Part shown: in pieces, positions 19,218-29,820 of the stretch
Position numbering within the stretch: position 1 is the first letter of the stretch
Layout of the letters: each line of letters begins with the position of its first letter
From: Reticulitermes lucifugus
Taxonomy: Eukaryota; Arthropoda; Insecta; Blattodea; Rhinotermitidae
Reading direction: 5' to 3'
NCBI GenBank assembly: GCA_026260175.1
Contig: JAKCWW010001171.1
Location: 45,680 to 79,227, forward strand
Length of the DNA stretch: 33,548 nucleotides
The notes under the pieces: generated by a model
Database searches by the model: none
Told to the model about the DNA's origin: nothing
The model's input: only the letters and a program-made list of their open reading frames with translations
Position numbers and translations under genes: made by a program

Positions 19218-20098
19218 GACAATGACGTCGTCGCTCCGTACAACAATAGCGTCGGTGTCGCTCCGGACACCGGACAAAAATAGCGTCGGTGCCGCTCCAT
19301 ACAACAATAGCGTCGGTGTCGTTCCGTACAACAATAGCGTCGGTGTCGCTCCGGATACCGGACAAAAATAGCGTCGTTGTCGCTCCGGATACCGGACAAA
19401 AATAGCGTCGGTGCCGCTCCGTACAACAATAGCGTCGGTGTCGCTCCGGACGACAATAGTGTCGGTGTCGCTCCGGACTACAATAGTATCTGTGTCGCTC
19501 CACACACCAATAGTGTCTGTGTCGCTCCACACACCAATAGTGTCTGTGTCGCTCCAAACACCAATAGTGTTTCTTTGTCGCTCCAAACACTAATAGTGTC
19601 GGTGTCGCTCCAAACACCAATAGTGTCGGTGTCGCTCCAAACACCAATAGTGTCGGTGTCGNNNNNNNNNNNNNNNNNNNNNNNNNNNNNNNNNNNNNNN
19701 NNNNNNNNNNNNNNNNNNNNNNNNNNNNNNNNNNNNNNNNNNNNNNNNNNNNNNNNNNNNNNNNNNNNNNNNNNNNNNNNNNNNNNNNNNNNNNNNNNNN
19801 NNNNNNNNNNNNNNNNNNNNNNNNNNNNNNNNNNNNNNNNNNNNNNNNNNNNNNNNNNNNNNNNNNNNNNNNNNNNNNNNNNNNNNNNNNNNNNNNNNNN
19901 NNNNNNNNNNACACCAATAGTGTCGGTGTCGCTCCAAACACCAATAGTGTCGGTGTCGCTCCAAACACCAATATTGTCGGTGTCGCTCCAAACACCAATA
20001 GTGTCGGTGTCGCTACAAACACCAATAGTGTCGGTGTCGCTCCACACACCAATAGTGTCGGTGTCGCTCCGGACGGCAATAGTGTATGTCGCTCCCAT
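19218..20098. repeat. 27-bp minisatellite with sequence gap
   Basis: The unit is CACCAATAGTGTCGGTGTCG + CTCCAAA (27 bp). Because 27 is a multiple of three and stops are absent from several frames, long frames with NSVGVAP-like or TPTLLVFGA-like repeats appear on both strands; they are artefacts. Left units carry AATAGCGTCGG with CCGTACAA or CCGGACACCGGACAAAA variants, then CCGGAC and CCACAC variants appear, and units beside and right of the gap are CCAAACAC. A 249-N block (19662-19910) hides an unknown number of units. Confidence 0.95.
19662..19910. other. Assembly gap of 249 N
   Basis: Unresolved bases inside the minisatellite; the true length is unknown. Confidence 0.99.
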
Positions 20099-20312
20099 TT
20101 CGGTAGGATTGAACATTTAAAATTAAAAATACGCAGTAGCAGGTAGTTCTACTCGTATGTGTGACCAGCAGAAAATCTATATGCAATACTCCAAGCAGGG
20201 TGATATTACTGATCTTGCCTTATATATATGACGCTTATTTCCATAGGTTAATCGAAAAATCTATAACGAACAAAATGAAGGAATTAATTTCACCTATCTG
20301 TTTATCTTATTT

Positions 20313-20555
20313 GCCGATTCCAGTGGCCGCGTGGTGTAAGGTGTGGGTCTTCGGCCGCTCGATTGCTGGGATTGCGGGTTCGAATCCCACCGGGGTCATG
20401 GATGTCTGTCTCTTATGAGTGTTGTGTGTTGTCAGGTAGAGGTCTGTGCGTCGGGCTGACCACTCGTCCAGAGGAGTCCTACCGGTTGTGGTGTGTCTGA
20501 GTGTGATCGCGAAGCCTCGATATTGAAGAGGCCCTGGCCCACAAGGGGTTTTTTC
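20313..20555 (+). repeat. SINE-L copy, complete
   Basis: CCAGTGGCCGCGTGGTGTAAGG (A box), GCGGGTTCGAATCCCACC (B box) and GGGTCATGGATGTCTGTCTCTTATGAGTG are followed by the shared body (GGTAGAGGTCTGTGCG, CCACTCGTCCAGAGGAGTCC, GCGAAGCCTCG) and the end GAGGCCCTGGCCCACAAGGGG. It is the cleanest copy for the tRNA-Leu-like head. Confidence 0.9.
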
Positions 20556-21164
20556 GTTATGGAAAATAATGCATGTTAATTAAATATGAATATTATAATA
20601 GCGTATGGTTTTGACGAGTATTCTTACGTGTTTTGATTCCTATTGTTTTTTGCACTTTTTTAAAGAAAATATAAAACTTTTGTACCAGCCAAAGAAATTG
20701 TGTTTTAAGAATATCATTGAGAACCGCAACATGTCGGAGTAATTTATAATATAAAAAGTTTTGTGTAATTCGTCGGTGTACTTGAATGAATTAAAAATTA
20801 CAAAGTTGGAAGCGGCTTCTGGTTGTCTCTGATGTCAAGGTGTCAAAATAATACCTTCAGTCTGTATTTCATTTTAGCAACTAAAGCATTCTGGACAGGC
20901 CGAATTACGGAATACTAATCTAGCAGGTCTCTTATGTTAGCTTTATTTTGAAAACTTTGTAACGAGGCAGTGTGAGGAGCCTAACAATTACTGTGCTCGT
21001 ATGAAGGGGCCGTTTACAGTCCAGCTCCCACGATGCGCAGATCGTACTCTCTGTAATACAAACACGACAAACACACACGCATCCCAATTTTTAAACTGGG
21101 CGAAAGAAAAGGCAGTAAATTAGAGCATTGTCTAAAATTTCAGACATGTATGTAGACATACTTC
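20556..21164. other. Unassigned stretch
   Basis: AT-rich; no recognised feature. Confidence 0.3.
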
Positions 21165-21361
21165 GTCATCATCATCATCAGTACCTTAGCAGCCCTCGGT
21201 GGGCCTTGGCTTGTTCCATAATTTTCCGTCATTTTTCTCGGTCTTTGTGGTCTCTCCTTTTCCAGTTCTTAACACCAGCATTTGCCAGTTTGCCTGTCAC
21301 AAAATTCAACCATCGTAACTTTGGTCGCCCCGCTCGTCTGTGACTCCAGGATTGAGCGAAC

Positions 21362-21374
21362 AGGAGTAGTTTAT
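21362..21374 (+). repeat. Target-site duplication, left
   Basis: AGGAGTAGTTTAT, repeated exactly at 21617-21629, brackets the hammerhead element. Confidence 0.85.
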
Positions 21375-21416
21375 AAGCTTCAATTCTTTAACCAACGAAT
21401 GCACCTTTTATCGGTA

Positions 21417-21460
21417 TACCCCTGATGATGACCAAAATAGGTCGAAACATATGTAGGGTA
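21417..21460 (+). ncRNA. Hammerhead ribozyme-like motif, unit 1
   Basis: Helix I TACCC (21417-21421) pairs with GGGTA (21456-21460). The core CTGATGA is 21422-21428. Helix II GACC (21430-21433) pairs with GGTC (21440-21443), with loop AAAATA. GAA is 21444-21446. Helix III is the 8-nt palindrome ACATATGT (21447-21454), and the cleavage nucleotide would be A21455. T21429 is extra relative to the canonical core. Confidence 0.75.
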
Positions 21461-21486
21461 GATAGAAGTGAATGACTATATCGGTA

Positions 21487-21530
21487 TACCCCTGATGATG
21501 ACCAAAATAGGTCGAAATATATGTAGGGTA
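21487..21530 (+). ncRNA. Hammerhead ribozyme-like motif, unit 2
   Basis: Identical to unit 1 in helices I and II and in the core, 70 bp downstream. Helix III reads ATATATGT instead of ACATATGT (C to T), which still allows mostly paired dimer formation with a G-U pair. Confidence 0.75.
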
Positions 21531-21616
21531 GATAGAAGTGAGAAAATAAAAGGTGCATTCATTGGTTAAAGAATTGAAGCTTATAGCTAAGATGCACGGT
21601 GAACATAACGTAAAAA

Positions 21617-21629
21617 AGGAGTAGTTTAT
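21617..21629 (+). repeat. Target-site duplication, right
   Basis: Exact second copy of AGGAGTAGTTTAT. Confidence 0.85.
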
Positions 21630-21896
21630 GTATAGGCGTCTCATCCATTCTTATAATATTTCCAAGCCGTCTCATTCTTGGAGCCTTCATCGCAACATCT
21701 GTAGCTGGCTCTTTAAAAACATAACATAATTAATAATTATATATTTTCCTCCAGACTCCTTTCTCCTCCACTGGACCGTAAATCTGTCTTAAAATTCCCA
21801 TATCAAAGATTTTGAGTCTATTTTCTTCTGTCTTTGAGGTGATCCATTTTTCGTAATCATAAAATACTGAGTTGTTTTTTGTGGCACAATGTTCCA

Positions 21897-22112
21897 AATC
21901 GGGCCTAGGCCTCCCCATTGTTGAGGTTTCTAGATCACACACAATTAGACACGCACATTCCCCGGCAGGACTCCTCTGAACGGGTGATCAGGTCGTCGCA
22001 GTGGCCCCTACCTACGAACATCCATGCTATCAAAGGGATTCGAACCCGCTATCCCAGCAATCAAGCGGCTGCAGACGTACGCCTTAGACAGCACGGCCAC
22101 TGGAATCGGCCG
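21897..22112 (-). repeat. SINE-L copy, minus strand
   Basis: On plus it reads GGGCCTAGGCCTCC (tail end), TAGATCACAC, AGGACTCCTCTGAACGGGTGATCAGG, TCCATGC, GGGATTCGAACCCGCTATCCCAGC (complement of B box) and GCCTTAGACAGCACGGCCACTGG (complement of A box). All blocks are in reversed order relative to 20313-20555. Confidence 0.9.
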
Positions 22113-24147
22113 TGTATGAGAATTATGGGGAGGATATGGGCATATACGTACTTGAAGCAATTCAGCCATACTTAAATGCGTTTGTATCGACACGCGCTTC
22201 ATAAAATGTCTTCCTTACTGTTCGATGAGGGAAAGTGTGAACATTCTGAACTGCTGTGAAGCATAAAAAAGATTATACATGTCAGTTTGCTGATTTTTAA
22301 ATTAGGAACTTCACTGATGAATAAAGCGCCAGCATGTTTAATGACGACAAAATAATATGTGGAGTTAGGCCGGAAGATTCAACACTGTCGATATCGGAGC
22401 TAACAGGTAACGAACGGTAGCTGGTTTTGCACATTTCCCATCCTCACAACGTGTTTCTCTCACACCGCTCTTAATTTTATAATCGCATTTCTTTACGCCG
22501 AAATGACGTCTTTTTTTTCAGTATTGAATGTTTTATAGTTTGCTAATCGTATAAGATTTAAAAAATAAAATAATACATAGGTTTGGTGCATCATGAGTAC
22601 TTCCTTTGTGTGTCTACATACGTCACTACGAATCTAGAAGCATAAACATTTGTTTTTCACCTTCCAATTTTAGAGTTTCTAAGTCAAGAAGTTTACCACG
22701 TATTGGGAAAGAACGATTTTATATGAAGATTTAGTTAAAAAATATCAAGGTAAGGAATCTACTGTGACACTGAAACATATAGGGAGAATAATAAACGAAT
22801 CTGAGGTAAATAGAATGATAAGATAGGAACTCGATTGATGCCCCTTTTATCGTATTCCTGAGCAAGGCAATTGTCACGGGAGCTTTGTTGCGTAGAAAGC
22901 GTATATTTTTCGGGATGTTAGGGACATTTCCCGTGCATTTCAAGTTGCCTTATTTCATAGGAGTATCTCGAATTGTTCTAAACTCCTGGATGATAAAAGC
23001 TTGCTATATGATGAAGCTGTCGTACTCAGAGACGAGATAAAATGGGCATACCATAGCTCAGGAAAGGGTATACTTTGCGATTCCGTAATGGGGGTACTTT
23101 CATTACTACCTGAACAACGAACTTCTCAGGGAAGGCTGCTTAATCAAATTTTCACTCTGTCCGTGTCATTTCAATTAAGGAAATTTGCTTTGTGCACGGG
23201 AAAATGGTTCATCTAGTTGAATTACGGGCACATTAAATGTCGACATGCTAGCTTTTCTTTTTAAGGAAATCGCCTTGTGTTCTTTTATTTCCATGGCAAC
23301 ATATAATTTATGTTGTTGGAATGCCACGTTATTTAAGGTGCAGAACATAGGAAGTGAGGACAGACCTTTGTCACTGATCTACTCAAATATCACATAAATC
23401 CGGACCAGAAACATCAGTATTTTTCAGTGCGATATCACGTGAAAAATATTAAGCCAATAAAATTATACCTTTCAAATGTAATGACGACATCTAGGCCAAT
23501 AATTCTTAATTTCTGAGTACTGCTTTGATTTCCTCAGCGGAACATTTTGCATAACCTCGGTACAAAGCATCCCATTTACACATCTGTTCGATATTTGTTC
23601 CTTTTAAGTTAAATAAGGAAAATCTGCCTCAAATATGGGCTTTACTTGTTTCTCGAAACATATCGTGTCTCTCAGATTGCTCGTATTCAGCAGTTCTAAA
23701 GCCGGTAGATTGAAATTACTCTCTCTTAACCCGCTAGAATGATTTCAAAATGCTTCCAGATTTAGTTGAAACTAAATTGTCCCTTTCTCTGATCTATTAT
23801 TCTAAATATTCGTGTTTGTTTAATTGGAATAGAGAGCGTAAGTAGCAGTGCGGTTACTTATCATGAGACGTGAAGTTGCAAATACTGGCTCAGTTTCCAG
23901 TTCGCAGAGTGAATGCAAAAGCATACTGTGAGCATTTACCATAGTTTCCGAACTTACTCCTCTGTGTTGCTAGTTAGATTTCTGAAATAAGACGTATGTA
24001 CCATAGCGTGTTCGACGTTCAGAATTAACTGCTCTCCTTATAACAACCTTATTGGATCATACAGTTGTTCAGGTACATTAGACGTCACAATTTAAGCTAC
24101 CGCAAAGGCGGAAGCCTTTTTTGAAGAGTCACCTGTAATAATGACGT
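22113..24147. other. Long unassigned stretch
   Basis: About 2 kb with only short open frames on either strand and no repeat family I recognise. This is the largest stretch in the window without any assignment. Confidence 0.4.
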
Positions 24148-24453
24148 ACAGGGATAGTGTAGTAGGTATAGCGACTTGCTACATGCTGGACGGTTCAGGG
24201 CTGGAATCGAGGTTGGAGCAAGAGATTTTGTCTTTTCCATCCCCAACAAGATCGGTCCTGGGACCCACCCGGCCCCCTGTACAATGGGTACCACGTCTGT
24301 TTCCCGGAGGTAAAGCGGTCGGGGTGTGTCTTTGACCACCTACCGCTATCTAACGCCGAGGTTCAGACTGAGTAGACCTATACTTCCTCTCCTCCTCTGT
24401 GCTTTCGTGGCATATTACTCGTAATAAGGAGAAACGTACCTGTTCACCTTTAA
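24148..24453 (+). repeat. SINE-B copy
   Basis: ACAGGGATAGTGTAGTAGGTATAGCGAC (A box region) and GGGCTGGAATCGAGG (degenerate B box) are followed by GGGACCCACCCGGCCCCC, TGTACAATGGGTACCA, GTAAAGCGGTCGGGG, GACCACCTACC and CTGTGCTTTCGTGGCAT, with tail ACCTGTTCACCTTTA. TAATAAT occurs on both borders (24136-24142 and near 24451-24457), a possible short target-site duplication. Confidence 0.85.
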
Positions 24454-24457
24454 TAAT

Positions 24458-25662
24458 ATGGCTAACTAGAGGTGGCAGATATATTCTGTAAAGAATTGGG
24501 AATACACGGGCATAAGTAAACTGTGTATTTTACTGCGTGATAACGATAGCTTATACACAAGATAAAATTCTCGAAACGGTCCTTCTATACAAACTAGATC
24601 TCTTGAAACTGTCCCAGTTGTGCAGTGAAAATAACTTTCCATATTCGTATGCTTCAAGAAATATGCGATGTGAAAAATTCTGTAAAGAATATGGATTTTT
24701 TGTAATATTTAAAAAGGTATATATTTCCTGTCGCACTCTGTATATTGAGAGAGTTTAAGAACAAAATGCTAAGGAGATTATTTGAAGATAAGCCAGCAAA
24801 AGTAGGTGGTAAGGAGAGTAGTTTGTCTTAACGGGAATAATTAACAGTACGACGGGGAGAATTCCGAGCAGCTTAATTAGCCGCATATATGAGTCCTGAG
24901 ATTTGCATAACATGTTAACAAGATCTAACCACTCGTCCGGATCTTGAGCCAAATTAATCCAGTCTACACTCGCACATATTACTTCTTAACTGACCTTAAG
25001 TTTATACAGTAATAATTTACGTTAATTTAGCTTAAGTATTTGTGCTTCAAAAATTGCATGACTTACTCTTTATGCTGTATTATGAGATGGTGAGCATAAT
25101 CCTTGTGCACTGTCATGTTTTTATAAGTTCATAACATATTCTCTGTCTGAGGGAGTTAAGTATAATTACTGTTTGTGTATCAAAGTTTGCGCCTATAAAC
25201 GCAAACAATTAGATAATTGCAAAGTGTTGTGAAATGTATAACGTAAATCACTAAAGCGAGATTTTCGCTGTGGACTTTGGACATATAAAAGACCCATTGA
25301 ATTTTCTGGGTCGGCCGGGGGTAAAAGCAAGGGAACCAGGCAACATTGTGTTTATGTGTACAGTATGAATCTGTTTTCAGCGCTTTGGCATAAGCGTGTT
25401 GAAACACACAACTCTAGTTACTTTCCTTTTGGTTCGAAATTGAAACCTCTGAGCGTGTCGCAAACTCGTAATTCAAGCAAGGACGACTGAATTAAAACAA
25501 TTCCTTTCATTCAAACTGACTGATCTCAGTGCTACGTCCATCCGATAGCACTTTACCACCCAGTTTGTTGGCTGTGTTCTTTTCAAAGTTCTGCTGTTTT
25601 GTTGGTCGTTGATAGGTAGAAATAGGAATTTTAATTTGGCACATCCCCGTTGTGTTGTCAAT
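24458..25662. other. Unassigned stretch
   Basis: No gene or repeat recognised; open frames are short. Confidence 0.35.
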
Positions 25663-25895
25663 TACGTATATATTTACTATACCATCATAAAAAAGCTACA
25701 AGCTAATGAGGCATCATGTTTCGACTTATTTTTCAAACCATCATCATGGTGAGATCTCACTTCTACTTGCAGTTATAAATATTCACTAAAGTTCTTAAAT
25801 TAAGGCCTGATGATGCTTTGAAAAATAAGCCGAAACATGTTGCCTAATTAACTTGTATTGTAAAGTTGTGTGTGACGGTATACTGAATATATACG
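25663..25895. mobile_element. Inverted-repeat structure with divergent hammerhead-like motifs
   Basis: Left arm 25663-25748 and right arm 25804-25895 are imperfect reverse complements along most of their length, with a spacer of about 55 bp. Both arms carry ACATG(A/T)TGCCT, the GGTATA block and an AATATATACG end. Each arm holds one hammerhead-like motif pointing outward. There is no coding capacity. Confidence 0.7.
25803..25845 (+). ncRNA. Hammerhead ribozyme-like motif, right arm
   Basis: Helix I AGGC (25803-25806) pairs with GCCT (25842-25845). The core CTGATGA is 25807-25813. Helix II GCTT (25815-25818) pairs with AAGC (25827-25830). GAA is 25832-25834, helix III palindrome ACATGT 25835-25840, cleavage nucleotide T25841. 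T25814 and C25831 face each other unpaired at the base of helix II. The left-arm partner on minus reads CATGATGA, so its C3 is mutated. Confidence 0.65.
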
Positions 25896-26444
25896 AAACA
25901 GGAAACTGAGCAGTGTTGTTACTCCTGTGTACAAGAGAAACCTCCTTCTTCTTGATGAGTGTTTTCTAAAAGAACATATCTTAAAACGAAAATACTTTTA
26001 ACGTAAAATGAGAATTTTACGAAAAATACATAACAATGTGAAGGGAGCAATGGAGAAATGAGTAGGCGCGGCTAGTAATGGCCTTCCCTGTGAGCGATAT
26101 AATTTGTAGTGTCTTAAACCCAGGCTGTCCTTTATTAAATTATGTGGCAGTTATTAATTGTGTCTGAGGAGAGACTCCACAGCTGAGCGTAGAGTTTTGT
26201 TATTAGTTCAAGCCATTCCCTTGGTACACGCCCAAGTAGAAGAGCCTTTTATAGGTACATTATGCACCAGTGCAAGAGGTCCGTTGAAGATTCAAGGGGA
26301 AGTCTCACTTAGATGAGACAACTGGCATATGAAGGCTGTCTGAATTTGAACACCATCGTGTCAGACACTAACAATGGCTACCGTCATCTGTGATTGAGTG
26401 ACGCTTAGTCTGTCACTCATAAGCAGTCTCGCATTTTATATATA
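25896..26444. other. Unassigned stretch
   Basis: No recognised feature. Confidence 0.3.
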
Positions 26445-27800
26445 CAGGGTGAGAAGAAATTCGCACACAAGTGGTCCATGGTGAGATTACTTGTTAAAAA
26501 AAAAGAAGTCGAAAATATGATACAGCGTTAAGTTTTTTGAGATATGCGTCACCGTCAAAGGGATAACAAACAGTTCAGACGACAGAGCGCGTCGTTAGGT
26601 GCCTTCAGGTCACACAGTGCAGAGCGCTGGTCAGGTGTGATTGAATTGAGGAATACACGCACGACGAATTCTGCGACATGCGTTGTGCTTGTAATAGGCT
26701 AGCTGGTACTGCTGCAGATGATGTGCGCCACCTAGTTATGGTCCAGAAACTAATGTGTCTCGGCAATTGGAGCAGCATCTCTGTGGGACAGGAAGTGTCA
26801 CCTGTTGCACTTATGAAAGCAGGTCGCCCACGGACAGTACGGACACCAGCCAAAAAAGGCGCCATAATTTCAGCTCTGGAACGACAGCTGTGGAGTAACT
26901 CAAGCGGTATGGCACGAAAATTGAGACTATTCCACCGAACAGTCCTCGAAGTACTTCGTGACGATCAGTTTTATCCATAGCACTGCTGGCAGAGCGCAGA
27001 GCTATTCTCAGACAATCGTCTTCTGTGGACGAAATTTTGCTAATAGCTACGACATGAACGTACTGCAAATAGGACCTTTTTGCACAAAATTCTGTGGGCA
27101 GGCGAAGCGCGTTTTAGGCGTGACGTTCTGTTCAGCTTCAAACAGTCACATATGGGCACGCAATGATTTTAATCCTATCCGCGAACATGAGTATTGAATC
27201 CGCTTCAGCGTAATCTTTTGGGCTAGTACTGTCGGGGTCGTTGTTTTGGGCCCCTGTGTGCTAACTGTCACGTTTTCTGCTTAAGGATATCGTAATTTTC
27301 TGAACTGTTCTAGTAGGATTGCTTGAAGATATAACTGTGGCTTTCATACAGAGGTTGTGTTTCTTCACGACGCACCTCCAGCAGGACATTAACATGCCAG
27401 TTAGTGGTTGTAAACGAGATATCCAGCACGGTGGATTGGACGTGGAGGGTGGTTTGCATGGCCTCCTTGGCTGCCAGATCTGCTATATATTTGCTTGCGG
27501 GAGGACACCTTAAGTAGTACGTTGACACATTTCTTCCCAGGACTACAGAAGATTCCGTGGCAAGTCTTTAGGCAGCCTTGTTAACTGTCGATGTTTTCGA
27601 GAGAATTCCGTGCGGCGCACTGCCGCCAGCTTTCAAAAGGACGGAGGCCGCTTCGAAAATTTACTCTAACAGTGAGGCTCCCATCAATTTTACGGTGATC
27701 TGTTTCATGAAAACTAAACGTCTCAGAACACATGTTGTATATTTTCGACTTAACTTCCAACAAGGAATCACAGTATGGAGAGCTTATGCATGGATTTGTC
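26445..27800 (+). pseudogene. Decayed mariner/Tc-like (DDE) transposase element
   Basis: An open block of 100 codons (26678-26980) contains the linker GRPRTVRTPAKKG between helix-turn-helix domains, then LERQLWSNSSGMARKL. After it come many stops and frameshifts, but order is kept: a SHMGT (normally SHIWAR) block and FNPIREHEY near 27150-27195, a LLEDITVAFIQRLCFFHDA-like block (normally RLWFQHDGAPAH) near 27322-27372, and an RWIGRGGWFAWPPWLPDL block near 27430-27480 (normally RWIGRGGPVAWPPRSPDL). The second Asp of the catalytic triad is recognisable as H-D; the third is lost. TACAGGGTGAG at 26446-26456 may be the left terminal repeat; I find no convincing right partner. Recognition rests on memory of the family. 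Confidence 0.75.
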
Positions 27801-29174
27801 ACTGTATTCTGGCCACGTGCACGTCAAGTGACACACTGCCATTATCATCATTTTTCTTCTTGATCTACTAAATCGTTAAACTAATTTTTATTTAGTTGTA
27901 TTTTAAACCTACCTCAATGCCCTTATTTTTACACAGCAAACTGACAAACCGCTCACGAAACACAAAGTTAAATTGCGCTGTAGTAGCTGAAAAACATTTT
28001 TATTACATTTTTCATAAATGTTCGATCATGTGAACATTTTTCTTTGATACTGCTTATCTATAACATAAACCTTAAAATTTTGAATTTTCTTTCATTTTGT
28101 TAGTTCAATAGAAAGTTGGCCGTATCCAAACACCGGCTCGAACAGATAAACGCCCGTGTGATCAAACGATCGTCCTTTTGATGTATTGAACGTAACAGAG
28201 AAGGCAGAAATCACAGGAAATTGGCGACGTCTTTTGGTGAAACCAAGGTACCTTTCACTTTTTCTAAGTTAATTGGAGCAAAGAAAACGCGTTCTCCGTT
28301 GTTACTGTCTGTTATTGTTTCTGTGTCGATATTTCTTGTAGTTTTTTAACAACCAATCTTTTCGCATTCAGCAGTTCCTTTTGGGATCAAAATTTCTCTG
28401 CAGTGTGATAAAGGTACTCACTTTTAGGAGAAATAGAATGAGGGGCGTGACTATGCATCTAGTTCAGGATAGGGACCAGAGGTTGTTACTCGCGAATATT
28501 GTAGTCAGAGGCCCCGGATGCGAGGTGCAACGTGATGCACTTGCCAGCTTGGGATTTTGACATTTAATAATTTATTAAATGAAACAATAAATGACCTCAA
28601 AAACAAAATCATGTTACTCTCTTGTCCAGAATTGATAATTAAAAATCTGGTCGCTTTACATGTAGGTAATTTGCACAACCTTGCAAAAATTTCTGCCATC
28701 TCTCTTGGCTGTAATGAGCCCTGGGATTCCTTACCTGACGGAGGATTTCTGTAATAGGTGAGCGACTGTTAGCTTCTCACTGTTGACTAGTGTGAAGTCA
28801 ACAAGTGCATAGGATCGCAAGATCTGCTGTTGTTTGGGAATGGAACGGCTGCTTGTTTAGGCTCCTCAGTGTGGTTAGGCTAAAGAAGTTTGACTACAGA
28901 AATTTTGATTTGAAGTAATAATTTTTAGACATACCATCAATTTGTCTTGTTTGTTCACGCAGCCCAGCTTCCCCTCTAACAACTTGGGAACCAATTTAGG
29001 AACATTTTATGAAACTTTTTATCAGTATCGTGCCCCTAAACGCCACCTGGCTTTATACATTTTAATATGCTAACATCAATAATATCTGGTCTCTTTGGTG
29101 GCTGTGCAAACGTCTGAGATGGCAATGTCTCTACAGTCACCAAATATAGGTCTAAAAATGTTGCATTGTAAAAG
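27801..29174. other. Unassigned stretch
   Basis: No gene or repeat recognised. The overlapping plus (28557-28754) and minus (28505-28699) open frames share no known motif. Confidence 0.35.
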
Positions 29175-29442
29175 ATACTCGTGTTTTAGTGCTCATGTAT
29201 CTCATGCTGGGGGTGCAGGGTTCAAATCTTGACCTGGAGACAAGTTATCCTGAGTGAGTCTGCTCTTAATTTTCTTCAGTTCATCCAGGGAAATACCGGT
29301 GCAGTAGACTGCCTCAAGGTGTGCGTTGATCGTTTCCTTCCATATATTTTCCAATTCATTATTCACTAATCATCTTACCACGTGGCGCTAAACAGGTTGA
29401 ACTAGTGACAGCTTTGTGAGGGGAAGTCTTTAAGTAAATAAG
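29175..29442 (+). repeat. Probable SINE-C copy, diverged
   Basis: The head has a GTGCTCATGTATCTCATGCTGG region and B-box-like GGGTTCAAATCTTGACC. The body has CTTCAGTTCATCCAGGGAAATACCGGTGCAG, TTTCCTTCCATA and ATTCACTAATCATC, followed by a CGCTAAACAGG block. The end has TAAGTAAATAAGG. It parallels the SINE-C copy at 13640-13906. Confidence 0.6.
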
Positions 29443-29533
29443 GTAACACAGTAACATAAAGGATGTGAACGTTTTCATAATATATAATTGAGAACGTTTC
29501 TTCCGGCAAATCAGTTGAACCTGTCTTATGAAC

Positions 29534-29820
29534 TATGAAGTATTACAAAGAGTCGAGGTGGAAAGGAAATCTTACAGACAATAAAACGAAGGAAGGGTAA
29601 CTCGATTGGTCACACCTTGCATAGGAACTGCCATCTAAAGCACGTTATTGAAGGAAAGATAGAAGGGATCGGAAGACGAGGAAGAAGACGTGAGCAGCTA
29701 CTGGATGACCTTAAGGAAACGAGAAGATACTGGAAGTTGAAAGAGGAAGCACTAGATCGCACTCTTTGGAGGACTCGCTTTGGAAGTGGCTATGGACCTG
29801 TCGCAGGAGAGGCATTGTGA
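29534..29820 (+). pseudogene. LINE tail, same family as 2037-2622
   Basis: Reads YEVLQRVEVER, then after one frame shift EILQTIKRRKGNSIGHTLHR, NCHLKHVIEGKIEGIGRRGR, REQLLDDLKETRRYWKLKEE, ALDRTLWRTRFGSGYGPV, ending at TGA 29818-29820. The last about 80 codons are open. It is better preserved than 2037-2622, whose corresponding part is frameshifted. The stretch after the stop has no clear poly(A). The 5' end is truncated in the middle of the C-terminal domain. Confidence 0.85.

Larger units (their letters stand above)
21375..21616 (+). mobile_element. Small hammerhead-bearing retroelement: inverted arms around a tandem ribozyme dimer
   Basis: It consists of inverted arms 21372-21411 and 21546-21585 (39 of 40 positions match), two tandem 70-bp units starting at 21411 and 21481, and a 31-bp right tail 21586-21616 ending in AAAAA. 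Each unit holds one hammerhead-like motif. There is no coding capacity. The 13-bp direct repeats at the borders, and the continuous LINE frame obtained when the insert plus one repeat is ignored, define it as an insertion. It resembles Penelope-related elements or retrozymes in its ribozyme content; the inverted arms may reflect template switching during reverse transcription (inference). Confidence 0.78.
21165..21867 (-). pseudogene. LINE tail on minus strand, interrupted by a small hammerhead element
   Basis: On the minus strand the frame reads DYEKWITSKTEENRLKIFD, then MGILRQIYGPVEEKGVWRKI, then EPATDVAMKAPRMRRLGNII. It reaches the insertion at 21616 and resumes at 21361 with SHRRAGRPKLRWLNFVTGKL, ANAGVKNWKRRDHKDREK, a stop, then RKIMEQAKAHRGLL. 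This is the C-terminal region after the polymerase in a common endonuclease/reverse-transcriptase LINE family (usual pattern GRPxxRWxDxV..DL...GVKNW...AQDRxxWRxIxxxAKxHxGL). The conserved Trp codon is TGA here. The 3' end is a (TGATGA) trinucleotide tail (21166-21180 on plus). The related tail at 33381-33548 also ends in a trinucleotide run. Confidence 0.83.

Noticed and set aside
19143..20120. Long repetitive proteins on both strands across the minisatellite
   Set aside because: They arise because the 27-bp unit is a multiple of three and lacks stops; the longest also run through N bases.
26446..27812. Right terminal inverted repeat of the transposase relic near 27800
   Set aside because: CACTGTAT at about 27799-27806 is only a short, imperfect match to the complement of TACAGGGTGAG, so the right boundary stays undefined.
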